NCBI GenBank assembly: GCA_000149265.1
Contig: CH001825.1
Coordinates: 1 to 64,000, forward strand
Direction: 5' to 3'
Length of the DNA: 64,000 nt
Source: Ciona savignyi
Taxonomy: Eukaryota > Chordata > Ascidiacea > Phlebobranchia > Cionidae
The first letter of the stretch is position 1, and each line of letters opens with the position of its first letter. A program made the position numbers and the translations under genes. The notes beneath the pieces are model-generated. The model was not told the origin of the DNA. It searched no databases and was given only the letters and a program-made list of their open reading frames with translations. Positions 50,781 through 62,315 of this stretch are shown here, piece after piece.

Positions 50781-53713
50781 ATGCTTCGGTTTTATTTCCT
50801 TACAGAAATACCCGTGTTTTTCAGATTGTTTGCCAAAATAATGAAAAATGCAAAAAGATACCATAGCGTTATGCTGGTTTGTATTATCATTAGCGCTATT
50901 GTCGCGCTCAAATTTCTTTCCTCGTGTTACAAATACTTCGACAACTCAAGTTTGAAATTACAACCTATTAAAAGTTCATCCGACAACGAAAATGCTTTGA
51001 AACGAACTGGACATACGGAAAGCGGAGATCGTGCGAGTAAAAAATCACGAAAATGCGAAAACTTGCTCATAAATATTACCGAAGGAAAATGGATCGGCAC
51101 CAACGAATCACTAGCGCGTGAAATCAATGACGTGTACAAAAGCTATTGGTCGAAACGAGGAATTCAAAATCAATGGCAGCGACAGGATGGAAAATGTGGA
51201 TACAACAAGTGAACAATTTACTTTAATTAAATCTTTCCTTGTCCACTTATTACAGTTTTTTTTAACAACCTTCACCTCTTATGGGGTTAACTAGTGTTAA
51301 GTGCTATATAATGGCTCGACTCAGTTGCTATATTGATAAAGCACTTGTTACCGTAAACCGATCTACGGCCTCTACGCCACTCACTGCTGTATTGACCAAT
51401 TATTTCCTTGTACAAGGTACTTAACCGATGTTGCTTGAACCAAGTATTTGATTGGGTTCGGATTAAATAGAAAAGCAAGCAACAGTTTTTATATCGTACT
51501 CGAGATAAATCAACTGATGCAATTGTGAGAATGATCGTACAATAAAGAACTTGTTAAATTAACAATGTATAAATGTGTGTCAATCATACTATTTGTAAAT
51601 GTGTTGAAAAATATTTTGGAGTTTTCTGGGGTTAACTGTATTACTCTGGGCCCACTTGTTTTTTGCGAATTAAACTCTAGATAGGCCGCTTAACCCAAAT
51701 CCAACCCTTTTATGGTCAGTTTTATCTGCAAACTTCCACGATTCCTTCACTCATCGAGCACACAAACAACAATACTTAAAGTGTATTTAAACACAGTTTG
51801 CAGGATAAAGTAGAAGGATCTACTTGGCCGAGGGTTGGAAGTTGGTGCGATCCCCATGGCAACAAGCCATGTTGTAGTGATGTCATGAATGGGAAATGCA
51901 GTGCACCAAGTGAGCAAAGTTGTTCTTGCCCGAGGTAAGGTCAGTTAAAAAACAAATTGTCATGCTAATGCATCTATACTTTGGTAATTTTCATTCTCAA
52001 TGTTTTATTTTACTTCCTATGTGCAAGGACCGGATCAATTTACCCACCACAAACAAAATTAATTCACAATACACGCGTCGATTTCAGCCGATTTTCGGGA
52101 AAAGCAAGACCCACTTAAAATCGTTGTCAGTGTCGTCGTATCCCACAATTGTGCACAATGGTAGTGTTCAATTAAGAATGGAGTTCCTGACAGAACAAAT
52201 ATGCACGTAACTTGAATTTGCCATTACCACCATTAATGTAACAAATTATTTAATGTAACAAAAACATAAATGTAACAAAGTATTTCAATAAGTTTTGTCA
52301 GCGAAATAGTTGTTAGATCGAAACCAGCCTCTGGCTATAGTTGGTCGGATCATCATTGAAACTTGGTCGTAGTTGGCTCATAAATTTAATGAAAACTGTA
52401 GAAACATCGCTTCCTCGGCCTCACAGTGCAATAGTTCCACCCCTGTATTTTCCCATATTGAGAATCAACATTTTCACCTAAACCATAAAACCAATTGTTA
52501 GTTTCGGTGGCGGATAGAATATTCATCTTTATCCCCGTGAATGGGAAAATCGTGAGAGGGGTGTTAAAACACACGGGCAATCGTCAGATCACCTCGCGCC
52601 CATCGTCGGGTTACCGGAGCTATTGCAGTGTGTTGTATATGATAGACACATTCCTTCAATTTGGAAGAACCCATTAATCCGCTGGGTCCGGGCAATGTCC
52701 GTAAAGTGCCTTGCCCAAGGACACAACCGACTAGCTAGCGACCAGTTTCGCACCTGCAACCTTTCGATTGAAAGGCGACGCACTTAACCGTTAGACCAAC
52801 GGGCCGGACAAAGCGACATACCCAGTTTAAAATGTTCATGGTGACAAATTCATTAGTTCCGGATGTATAACCTCTAAAAATCTTGAATTACAGATGCGTT
52901 GACACCCGACTATACAAGATAGCTGAAGCTGCACGTTGGAAACCACGTGATGAAAACTGCAAGTTGGATGACCTCACTGGCGATGCGGCCTGTCGAGCCA
53001 TAGAAAACTCAATATTTTCGGACATAAAGTATGTCGGCGATTCCTTCATACGCAACATGTTTGTCAGTTTCATGATGCTTCTATCGAACGATATATACAA
53101 AGGCGCTTGGAGTAAATATACAACTAAAGAACAAAAGGAAACATGCCATGGGTTGGAATCATTTTTCTGGGATAAGTGTCGATCACTTGTCTCGGACGTT
53201 TCAATGCTTCTTACTTATAAAACTCTATGTGCGGGAAAGCCCCCGAAATTTACCACCTCTTTTTCTCAAATTATTAATACAGACCACGCAAGTGAGTTTC
53301 TAGCTTTAGTGAAAGAGCGTCTCGGTAAAAAAGGAACGCTTGTGGTGGTGGGTGTTGGCTTACACATGGACTTAAATTCCACAGCCACAATTTACGGTTA
53401 CCTTTCGCCAGCTGTTGACGCTATAAACGACTATTATGCGACAACAAACAAAACAAGATGGCCGAAATTGATATTTGTCACGCCCATGCCTGCAAATCTG
53501 TTGAAGCCACCGGCAAACATACAACGTCAGAGCAACGAAAAAAACGCAGAATTTTCGAAAGACTTGAAAGTATATTGCGACAAGAACAATATTTCCGTTA
53601 TGGATTTTCGAAATTTATCAACATTAACTCAAAGTTATGATGGTACCCATTACGGCATTTCAGTCAATTTATTGAAAAATCAAATTCTACTGAACTATAT
53701 TGCATCACTTTGA
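50781..53713 (+). CDS. Type II membrane PC-esterase domain protein
   Basis: Exons 50781-51208, 51797-51934 and 52894-53713, phase consistent, give about 461 residues; translation may instead start at the second Met at 50841. A short cytosolic N terminus precedes one membrane segment (about residues 28-47, VMLVCIIISAIVALKFL), so the rest should lie in the secretory lumen. Exon 2 encodes a cysteine-rich knot (WCDPHGNKPCC, CSCP) of the kind that precedes the esterase domain in many tunicate and amphioxus relatives. Exon 3 carries the GDS-box (YVGDSFIRNMF) and the catalytic DxxH near the end (SYDGTHYG). These match the GDSL/SGNH-like PC-esterase family (NXPE, CASD1), which act on acyl or O-acetyl esters of glycans; the substrate here is unknown. 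The exon 2 acceptor was chosen by phase, because the nearer CAG would give a stop codon. A SINE-A lies in intron 2. Confidence 0.85.
52513..52808 (-). mobile_element. SINE-A copy, full length
   Basis: Reverse, near-consensus copy from the TCCGCCACC-side tail to the head (GGGCCGG). Ends about 85 bases upstream of the last exon of the PC-esterase gene. Confidence 0.9.
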
Positions 53714-54573
53714 TTACTCTATAAACTAGTGTATTTTGGATGTCTTTTATCTTATTATTTTGTGACCAGTAGTTGCACACAAACAGTTATAATATATGAG
53801 TGATAAACTCACAATAATTCTGACGGATTAGATTAGTGGGTTAGTCGTTAGTGCATTGCCTTTAAATGGAAGGGTTTCAGATTCGAAACTGGTCGCTAGA
53901 TTATAATTTGTTTTGTCTTTGGGCAATAAAATGAACGGCCATTCCCTTAACCCAGCGGATTAATAGGTTTTAACAAATTAAAGAACCGTCTGAATCAAAC
54001 ACAACACACTGCAATAGTTCCGTAATCTGGCGATTGCCCGTGTGTTAACGCCACTTGAGTTTTCACATTCACAAGGGAAATATAATTATCCCACTTAGAT
54101 ATCTGTCAACTTTATAATTGGCGAACAAAAAAAAATTGACAACCTTTTTTAAATGTTTTTTAGTGATCATTTTGTGCAATTTTATTCTCATATTTAGTAA
54201 CATTATATAAGGAATTGTTCCATATCTTATATGGAGTTGGTTACTTGTGGTCTATACATGTTAGATTAGCGATTAAAAATAATAAGTGCACACAATATAT
54301 TCGTGTCGGGAGGGACGGGACTTAGTGCGGGTCTTCGTTTTGCTCCAATCCAGACTGCCTAGAAAAAAAGTGGAAAAAGTGGCGTGTCGCCTCTAAAAAA
54401 GGGTCGTGTCGCCCCGAAAAAAATGTCGAGTCGCATGCGTCATTTTTTAGGTGAACAACCCTTCTCAATTCTCACGGCTAATCCTAAACCTAACATATCT
54501 ATTGTCGTCGTCATTTTGTGTGTTCATTGAACCGTCACGGCGTTGCCGCCGATTTAGAAGGTCGTTGGCAACC
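53714..54573. other. Spacer before the MULE-like element
   Basis: 3' flank of the PC-esterase gene, one SINE-A copy, then AT-rich DNA with a run of GTGTCGC-containing short repeats near 54370-54440. It ends with the 9-bp target duplication TTGGCAACC at 54565-54573. Confidence 0.5.
53832..54105 (+). mobile_element. SINE-A copy, diverged full length
   Basis: Forward head (GTTAGTCGTTAGTGCATTGCC), GAAACTGGTCGCTAG, and a body with small deletions. Confidence 0.8.
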
Positions 54574-54643
54574 GGTAGAAGCTGCATGGCATCGAGGAAT
54601 TCCTAGGAGAGAGTGTTTCATGCGGAACGACAAAAAGAAAAAA
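54574..54643 (+). repeat. Left terminal inverted repeat of the MULE-like element
   Basis: Shares about 65 of 70 positions with the reverse complement of 61032-61101, including GAGAGTGTTTCATGCGGAAC. Preceded directly by TTGGCAACC. Confidence 0.88.
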
Positions 54644-55941
54644 GTTTCTTTTTGGAGCCTAAATTTTTACAACGCCATCTGCACTTCTGCAGTGCACCGA
54701 CAACGTGTTGGTAAGTTGAGCGTAGTTTTATTTAAATAACCCTAATCTTTAGTTAACAGTATTATTTTTACAGAGATGGAAATAAATGAAAACATATCTG
54801 TACGCGGCAGTAGCTCCATAATTATTGGAGCTGCTGCCGTCCTTAAAAAGGGGCCAAATATAAAGTAAGTTTAACATTAAGAGGCTTTTATTTATTTGGC
54901 AATTTTTTCTCTTTACAGTAATCAAGTAAAAAAGCCCTGTTCGCTGTTCCTGTCTATAAGGGCATTCAATGAAAAAAAGGTAATTATTTTTTTTGCCAGG
55001 AGGGATTTCTTTAAACTTTCTTTTGAATAAATATTACCTTTTAAAGCAGTGGTTCCCAACCTTTTTGTCTTGGTGACCATCTTAAAATTTTTTTGCAGAT
55101 TCCGTGAGCCACACTAATATTCTATCCTTAATGCAAAATTAGAAAGTAGGCAAAAAATGTTTTACTTGCATTTATTAACAAATCAGTGTGGATGGTTTAT
55201 GGGACCTTGTAGGTCCGCAGCTAAACGTGTATGATGGTCCCCTTAATTATTTTCACCAATTTCAAGTCTTGACTGATTTCTTTTGTATAATATACTACTT
55301 TTCTAATAAAGTTCCAAATTGCTGCCATTGCAAGTTTACAGTCATAGTTTATGACATCACAGTGGACGTATACTGATCTGTTTTAAAGGCATTCAATATG
55401 AGTTTTACACATTGCCTTATGCTATTGGTCCCAGAAATTTCAAGCAATTTTTCCTAGCCCAAAATTTTCTTTTGCTTTTGTTTGCGAAGTTCAATGGGAC
55501 TACCATAATAATTCGTCCGGTCCGTTAGTCTAACGGTTAAGTGTGTCGCCTTTCAATCGAAAGGTTGCAGGTGCGAAACTGGTCGCTAGCTAGTTGGTTG
55601 TGCCCTTGGGCAAGGCATTTTATGGACATTGCATGAACCCAGCGGATTAATGAGTTCTACCAAATTGAAGGAACGTGTCTATCATATTCAACACACTGCA
55701 ATAGCTCCGGTAACCCGACGATGGGCGCGAGGTGATCTGACGATTGCCCGTGTGTTAACCCCCTTGGTTTTCCCATTCACAGGGATAAAGATGAATATCC
55801 TATCCTAATAAATAATTCAAGATTTCATTTTTTCAGACAGGGGACAATACCCAAAGGTGCTATGTAAGTGCAATATTTCCAAATTGTATCCTTATTTCGG
55901 TTTTGTCTGTCAATTATGCATTAACATTACAGATGGCTTAA
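54620..55941 (+). CDS. Candidate small spliced gene starting in the left TIR
   Basis: Five GT/AG-bounded segments join in phase: 54620-54710 (ATG in the TIR), 54774-54864, 54919-54979, 55837-55863 and 55933-55941 (stop TAA), giving about 92 residues, polar and lysine-rich with MRNDKKKKVSF at the start and a short hydrophobic SSIIIGAAAVL stretch. No family is recognised. It lies antisense to the transposase and its fourth intron holds a SINE-A. It could be an accessory gene of the transposon, a co-opted transcript, or chance; the small size keeps confidence low. Confidence 0.3.
54806..54840. repeat. 13-bp stem hairpin
   Basis: CGGCAGTAGCTCC, loop ATAATTATT, GGAGCTGCTGCCG: one wobble mismatch in 13 pairs. 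Falls within the second segment of the candidate small gene. Confidence 0.75.
55515..55810 (+). mobile_element. SINE-A, best full-length copy, with 8-bp target duplication
   Basis: 296 bp. Head GTCCGGTCCGTTAGTCTAAC with an A-box-like TTAGTCTAACGGTTAAGTG and a B-box-like GGTTGCAGGTGCGAAAC, body, and a TATCC-type tail. Flanked by AATAATTC at 55507-55514 and 55811-55818. tRNA-derived head plus target duplication is the mark of a SINE. Confidence 0.9.
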
Positions 55942-58900
55942 CAAAAAAAATTGTTTGACTGGAGAAGGTGGAAGGAAGACAGGGGAGGAAATGAGAGGGA
56001 GGCAGGCAGACAAACCAAAAAATTAATATTGTGAATGTGAACGGTGTACCACATGGAAAATGCTATCACTATTCTTCGGAACTTTGTTACCTTAAAATTA
56101 TAATAATGAACATGAATGGTTTAAAAATAGTGTTAAAGAGATTCCAACATGCCCAGGAGGCTCTCTCAATATGTCGTTAAGAGTTTTTATTACAGAACTC
56201 TTCGCCTGTAGCCATATTCATAACTGTTTGTTACTAAATTCTACTTAAGCCCAGTCTGCCAGGTGCTACCACATAGTGGTTGCTTTAGGTGCAATCTTTG
56301 TCTCTGGCACAATACAAGTCGCGCCGCTACCACAAGGATAGCATGACAAACACATCACTTTTGGACTTTTGAAGTGCTAACACTTATGAAGAGTGTGCAT
56401 GTTACCCTGGCACAAATAATGCGCCCGTCACCATGTATTGGTGACATGATGTGATTTTGAGCAGAAGTATTGTATTAATAAATAAATGGCCAAACCAAAG
56501 TATCAAGTAATTTGCCTTTTGTAAATGTGTACATGCAAAATGAACTTACACATTAATATAAGAGAATGGAAATACATCCAAAACATTTTGCTCAGTTAAA
56601 CTTACCAAGAGGTGATTCCTCATAAGCTTAATGTCATATACAACATTTTCAGGATTAATATTATTAAGCAAAGAAACAGCATTTGCAATTAAAAGCGGAA
56701 TTACAATAGAGCTGTGGCATTTTTTCCCATGACCACATTTCATTGTTTAAAATGGAGCACATATGCTTGCATGGTAAAAGCGATCTTTCCCAACTGCGGC
56801 ATTGACAGTATATATTTCCTCCAGAAGTACATTTTCGATTCACTGAAAAATGTGAACATTCCATCTTTAGATAACATTGATGCATGTCGTGTGGGAATGT
56901 GTTTACAAGACTCGAGAGTTGACATCATATGAGTAATAAACCAATTTGGTCTTTCTTTAAGATACGATGGGATAGTGTCAGAAAATTTCTTCACTAATGA
57001 GGACATTCCTCTATTTTCTTTAATATACCTAAAAAAACATCTTAATTAGAACATCTTAGTACAAAATATTACAAGACTGGAATTTTACAAAAGAAAGAAC
57101 AAACAATTATTTAATATTACCGAGATTGGCGAGCAGGAATATAATCCTCCATTAACGAAGATAAGAGCCCAGAGAATGATTTTTTGTTTTTTGACAAAAA
57201 ACGTTCTTTAAGATCTCGGTTTTGCCTGAAACAAAACTAGGTAATTTGCTATTAAAACCATCATTCAAACTTGATTTTTTTGCAATTTGATTAAAATTGA
57301 TACTAAAATATTGTATGTAATAAAAACACAAGTACTGTCAAATTGGTATAAGTTTACAGTAAGGTGTTGTACTTGGGCAATGCACTTAGCTCTAGCAGAT
57401 GCAGCAGCAAAACATTATTTACTCAAAGTTTGCAGAAGAAAAACAGGATTAGGGTACCTTTCAACAGCGTTGGTTGTCGTGGACACGGTATATTTAAAGT
57501 GGTACTTTTTAAACCCCCAAATCCAACGCTAAAAAAAATAGTTACGTTACGAGAGCTCACATCAAATTAGTTTAGTTTGTATACATTATAAAACAAACAA
57601 ATGTTAGTTAAAACTTGAAATGGTTAAAAAATAATTACTAATATATGTATTTATATTTTATTTTAATGGCTATAATAAATAGGTTTTTATACCTCTTTCA
57701 CCGGCAACCATATTTTTGAAATATAGTTTTTAAATTTCTGGTTTTGCCACAGCTCTGACAATTTTAATGACTCCAGCGCAGATTCAAATTCCTTGGTGTC
57801 TCTTGCATCAGCAACCATGTTAAGAGCTTCCATACATTCAGCGCTGTGTTCGGACATGCAGTTTTCTCCCTTAGCAATCCACCGTTTCCATGCTTGTTTA
57901 CGATGAAAATCGCACAAGAGTACCGAACAATCTAAATGATAGACATATTATATTAGTACTTTTATACGATAACACAAAATTGTTACATTATTATGAAATT
58001 TGTTTCCGTAAAAATCCAAACCATGGCATTAAAGTTTTACTGTTTAGCTGTAAAATTACTATAAACCGGAGTTACTAGTGTAATATCATCGGTCGCTTTA
58101 TATTGTAGAATTGTGCAAAGTAAATAAATATCTTTCTAATTTACCACTCACTAGTAAACACCTCCTCAAATGCATGGATTCTTTTTTTTGGGGATATTGC
58201 TGTTGATAACATCTATATTGTACAGGGTATTTTTTATATGTGGCCTGAAATAAACGCTATTATCAGCATGCTTCGCTTGGTACTCTTCTACCATATGTTC
58301 CACATTAACTTGGTCCAATTTACTAAAGCGATTTTTTATGTTTTGGTGATTCATTTTGGTATAAATTTTTTTTCGTTCCGGAAAATATCGCCGGTTTTCA
58401 ATATTTACAGATTTTCCTTCTGGGAACAGTGTGCTATCAGTTTGTACTTTTAATTTTAATATACGTCGCATTTCGTCGACGTTTTTAATTCCTTCCATAA
58501 CATAATTGTTAATCAGTTGTGCAATTCGTTTATCCATGGTCTGAGATATACCATCTTGCCCTCCCAATACGTGATTAGTGTGGTTTTTCGCATTGGAATA
58601 GTTGAGAAATATAAGCACCTTTGCATCAATTACTTTATTCCCGGTATCAGCTGCAAGTTTTAAATCCAAAATTGCTTTGGTCCTGCTGTTTTTAGTCGAA
58701 TCAGCTGCAAGCTAAAAATCAAATCAAAATAAATTTTCCTTCGTGTTCATGAGTTATCTGCCTGATTACTGATTTGAGTGGGGATGCCTTGCTAAGGATT
58801 CACAAGTAAACGGTTAGAGTCTGTTGAACATATTCTTTAATCTCACCTTGAAATTAGGATAGTACATCCTTTGATGCATTGTTATTCGGGCGTGACAGTC

Positions 58901-59949
58901 CAACTTTTTAGTAGGTTGATACATGGCACGCATGACAGAAATAGCTTCTGTATGATCATCCTTTTCTTTCTAGTGTAAAAATTTAATATTAGTCTAGCAT
59001 AGTTGAAACCTCTGGCGGATCTAGAACAAAATAGTAGAAGTTTCGTGAACAAAGCAAGCACAACTTTTTGTCCAGAGAGCATTTTTTTTTGTAAAAAGGG
59101 AAGTTCTGAACCCTGTAAAGACTACTGGGATCTGGCGTTGGTTAAAACATAAGTACAGTACCATATTACAATGCAATGATTTATTTAATATAGAAGATTA
59201 ATTAGGTTATATTACCAACTCTCTTTCGGCTTTTTGTTTCAGTTTAAAAGCTTTATGTCTATCTGGTCCATGATGACAACGCAGAACTTTTGATCCGCTA
59301 AGAGGAGTGTATGGAACATATTCCTTCCAACTTCCATTTGAAAAATGGCTTGTCAACTCCCAACGTCTAAACTTTTTTGGGAAATCTATAATGTTAAAGA
59401 TGTGTAAACTTCTAATTAACGCCTAGAACGAAAAAAAAATATATATACCAGTTATGGGCATCATCATATTCAGAGGGGCACAAAATTTAAAAATATTTAA
59501 AACCAGTAGTAAATTGGTGGCAGTTTACATGGGAGATTAGTTAAAGCATCATCAAAGCGGCAGTCGTCCTTTAAATCCTTAATGAATATAAACTTTTTGT
59601 CGTAGGGTACTTACTTCACCTTTATTTTGTTGCATCAATAAAACTAGAACAGCTATTATAAAGAAATTAATTCTATTATAATGTCACCAAATAGAGATTT
59701 GGTCGCAATACCTTTATACAAGTTACCTTCTTTTTGAAATTTGGTTGTCTGAACTGTTACAAATCTGTAGCAGTTTTCAGCTTCAAAAGAAGCAACCCAA
59801 TGTAGTGCTTCTTCCAAATTATTAAAATGTCAAATTTCTTTAATATTATCCTCAGGACCTTTTTCTTAATAGGAAATAAAAAATAAATTTAAACATTTGA
59901 CATACAAAAAAAAACAACTTATCGGTACTATATAGAAAAATGCTACTAC

Positions 59950-60042
59950 AATATGATCTGACGATTGCCCATGTGTTAATTCCCTTGGTTTTCCAATTCA
60001 CAGGGATAAACATGAATATATTTTCTATCCTATCCTATACAC
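59950..60042 (+). mobile_element. SINE-A 3' fragment
   Basis: GATCTGACGATTGCCCATG through CTATCCTATCCTAT tail. Nested in the MULE-like element. Confidence 0.75.
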
Positions 60043-60057
60043 TATTTGTGTGAAAAC

Positions 60058-60160
60058 TAACTCTAAGCTCTAACGATAATCTCAACCCCAACACTAATCT
60101 CAACTCTAACCCCAACCTTAACGCTAATCTCTACCTGAACACTAATCCTAACCCAACTAG
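60058..60160. repeat. Degenerate CTAACCC-like interstitial repeat
   Basis: About 16 irregular units of the type TCTAACCCCAAC or CTAATC, telomere-like in composition but too divergent for a telomere. It lies just beside a SINE-A, inside the MULE-like element. Confidence 0.7.
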
Positions 60161-60195
60161 TCAACCACGGGGTCGTTGTACATTGCACCAGTATC

Positions 60196-60487
60196 ATAGG
60201 ATAGGATATTCATGTTTATCCCCGTGAATGGGAAAACCCCAGGGGTTATCACACGGGCAATCGTCAGATCACCTCGCGCCCACCGTCGGGTTACCGGAGC
60301 TATTGCAGTGTGTTGTATGTGATAGACACGTTCCTTCAATTTGGTAGAACCCATTAATCCGCTGGGTTCAGGCAATGTCCGTAAAGTGCCTTGCCCAAGG
60401 ACACAACCGACTAGCTAGCGACCAGTTTCGCACCTGCAACCTTTCGATTGAAAGGCGACGCACTTAACCGCTAGACCATCGGGCCGG
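60196..60487 (-). mobile_element. SINE-A, full length, near consensus
   Basis: Reverse copy, tail AGGATAGGATATTC at the left and head GGGCCGG at the right. Flanks share a GTATC-type short repeat that may be its target duplication. Confidence 0.9.
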
Positions 60488-61031
60488 GTATCGATATATT
60501 ACCGGTACTTAATCTGTGAATAACAGTTTACTAACTGCTGCCTTTATATTCATCATACCGCATATTGTTTTTCTAGATTTTCTGGATCTTGAACAAGGAG
60601 GTGCGGTTTGAAAATCATCTTCACTATTTAAACTGTCTTCCAACTTGACAACAACTGAAGACTAAAATAAAACCACTGTTAACAAAACACTCTGTTTAAT
60701 TAGGTCTATGCTGTATGCTAACTGAATAGGCTAGTAGGCTATTGCGTAAGCCAAATTTACTAACATATACCACAGGCCTAGCTGTAACTAAAGTAAACAT
60801 TTTTGGTATTTCTCCCTACGAACTAAAGTAACCGTACACAGGCCTATGCTATGATTTACGGTATATAAATGTACTCACAGACATCCTTTATTCGCAATCT
60901 ATTGAACGAAGGTCAATCAAATATTTTAAATGTTTTCCTGTAAAACAAAAGTAGTGAGAAAGGTTATAAAATGAAACCAACGCCATTGCTCAACTTAGCA
61001 GACGACGTGGTCGGTGGACTGAAAAAAAAAA

Positions 61032-61101
61032 CTTTTTTCTTTCGTCGTTCCGCATGAAACACTCTCTCTTAGGAATTCCTCGATGCCATGCAGCTTCTAC
61101 C
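61032..61101 (-). repeat. Right terminal inverted repeat of the MULE-like element
   Basis: Reverse complement of the left TIR with a few differences; followed directly by TTGGCAACC at 61102-61110. Confidence 0.88.
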
Positions 61102-61599
61102 TTGGCAACCATTCTTACTGTGATAGTCTACTTGGAACAAGGTTGTTAATGTTAAAGGTTGCTATGTGTAGGCCTATATTTAAGCGTTTCTATTTGTTGC
61201 TGCTAATGCCACTTTTATAAAGTATTTCTACCTTTTCAACGTCTTTCCAGGCTGCATGGTTAGTCTGAGTCTTGTAAGTGTTTCTTCTCACATTTTGCTT
61301 GCAAATCTCTTAAGCATTTTTGCCCCTCCCTCACCAGTCTCTCTACATAGCATATAAGGATTTGATCACCATTAGTTTGCCAAGTAGCGTCAAGGTTCGA
61401 GATGCCCACCAAATATTTAATAGTTGTGTCAATTTAATAATAAAAAGGATCATCTTTTATTGCTACCAATGGGAAATGCAATTGCCAAGATAACTTACCT
61501 CGTCAGCAGGCATCCTTCGGCATGTAAAACGCGTTAGATTGCTAACGGTTTATTTATTACTCAGCCGAACATTTTCCCCTAAGCTAAGTTGAAGCTTTT

Positions 61600-61800
61600 A
61601 ACGATCCGGCGTTATCATAATAGATAGTATCGTCTGCCAACATGGAAATCTTTATCTCCTCCTCGACTATTATGTCCGTGATATGTGCCGAGCGAATTTC
61701 CACATTTCAATTGCCAAAACGAATAATATTGTAGGTGACAAGAAATCACCTTGACGAACGCCACTCCTTCTAGATGTTTTGTTATTTTCCACCACTTTTG
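61600..61800 (-). pseudogene. Non-LTR retrotransposon (LINE) reverse transcriptase fragment
   Basis: On the minus strand one frame reads GVRQGDFLSP, then LAIEMWKF, then stops; a further stretch reads IKISMLADDTI in a shifted frame. GVRQGxxLSP and LADDT are core motifs of LINE reverse transcriptases. Stops and shifts show it is dead. Confidence 0.7.
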
Positions 61801-62004
61801 CCCTGAAACTTCCAGTTTGCAAAGAAACCACTTCTTCATTCACCCCGTGGTAATTCAGCTTTTATAGACATAGTTAATCGTCATTATTTTCTAAGTATTG
61901 AATAGCTTCTTTCCTTTGGGGATCTAGACCATTTCTTTCTTTTAGGGTGAAGATAAAAGTACAGTTCTTGAAGTTGTCTGGACATGTCTGCAAACGGGGG
62001 CTTT

Positions 62005-62085
62005 TTCTGCAAAAAACATTTTTGTATAATGGTATATGTATTGGTTGCCTTAACCATTCGGCCACACGACTGTCCTTTCTGTTAT
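62005..62085 (-). mobile_element. SINE-B fragment
   Basis: Ends in the reverse head CCTTAACCATTCGGCCACAC; body largely lost. Confidence 0.65.
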
Positions 62086-62197
62086 TTTAACGTGGTTTTA
62101 GGTCACTTACTTGTAGTGGTATTAAAAGTATTTATGTACGTCGAGGGGTGGTGACAGTGAGCTGTGAATCTACACAAGAGGATCGAGCCCAGGAGTA

Positions 62198-62315
62198 GTA
62201 CGGTCGTGTGGCCAAATGGTTAACGCGACCGATACATATAATACCGACTCTTATACCAAAAACGGTCCTAGTGACGAGCCCATTATGGGTTCAAAACTTG
62301 GCTTAGTAAAAAAAA
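62198..62315 (+). mobile_element. SINE-B copy, full length
   Basis: Forward: ACGGTCGTGTGGCCAAATGG and GTTAACGCGACCGATACATA head with a tRNA-Ser/Leu-like A box, then AACGGTCCTAGTGACGAGCC and a GGGTTCAAAACTTGGC B-box-like block followed by an A-rich end. Confidence 0.8.

Larger units (their letters stand above)
56664..60660 (-). pseudogene. Decayed SWIM zinc-finger MULE-type transposase
   Basis: Coding remnants on the minus strand, N to C: 60660-60578 (acidic), 59870-59740 (contains an in-frame stop after DNIKEI), 59400-59215 (RCHHGPDRHKAFKLK), 58975-58850 (CHARITMHQRMYYPNFK), 58710-58166 (RRYFPERKKIYTKM, FSKLDQVN), 57930-57687 (LLCDFHRKQAWKRWIAKGEN), 57235-57128, and 57006-56664. The last part carries the SWIM finger (CQC...PCKH within CQCRSWERSLLPCKHM), reached only by a frameshift near 56860. 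This domain order matches SWIM-containing transposase-like proteins common in invertebrate genomes. I could not find the part with the first catalytic aspartates that should lie between 58166 and 57930, so the copy is probably inactive. Confidence 0.8.
54574..61101. mobile_element. MULE-like DNA transposon with TIRs and 9-bp target duplication
   Basis: The left end (GGTAGAAGCTGCATGGCATC...) and the right end read as near-perfect inverted repeats over about 70 bp, with a few differences. They are flanked by the identical direct repeat TTGGCAACC at 54565-54573 and 61102-61110. A 9-bp duplication, long TIRs and an internal SWIM zinc-finger transposase on the minus strand together indicate a Mutator-like element of 6528 bp. 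SINE-A copies at 55515-55810, 59950-60042 and 60196-60487 are nested inside, so the element is older than those insertions. Confidence 0.88.

Noticed and set aside
54518..54739. Plus-strand frame starting upstream of the MULE left end
   Set aside because: It has no ATG before the TIR (begins at GTG) and part of it reads flanking DNA; only the portion from the ATG at 54620 is kept as a weak candidate.
60058..60160. True telomeric repeat
   Set aside because: Units are irregular and short, and unique sequence lies on both sides.
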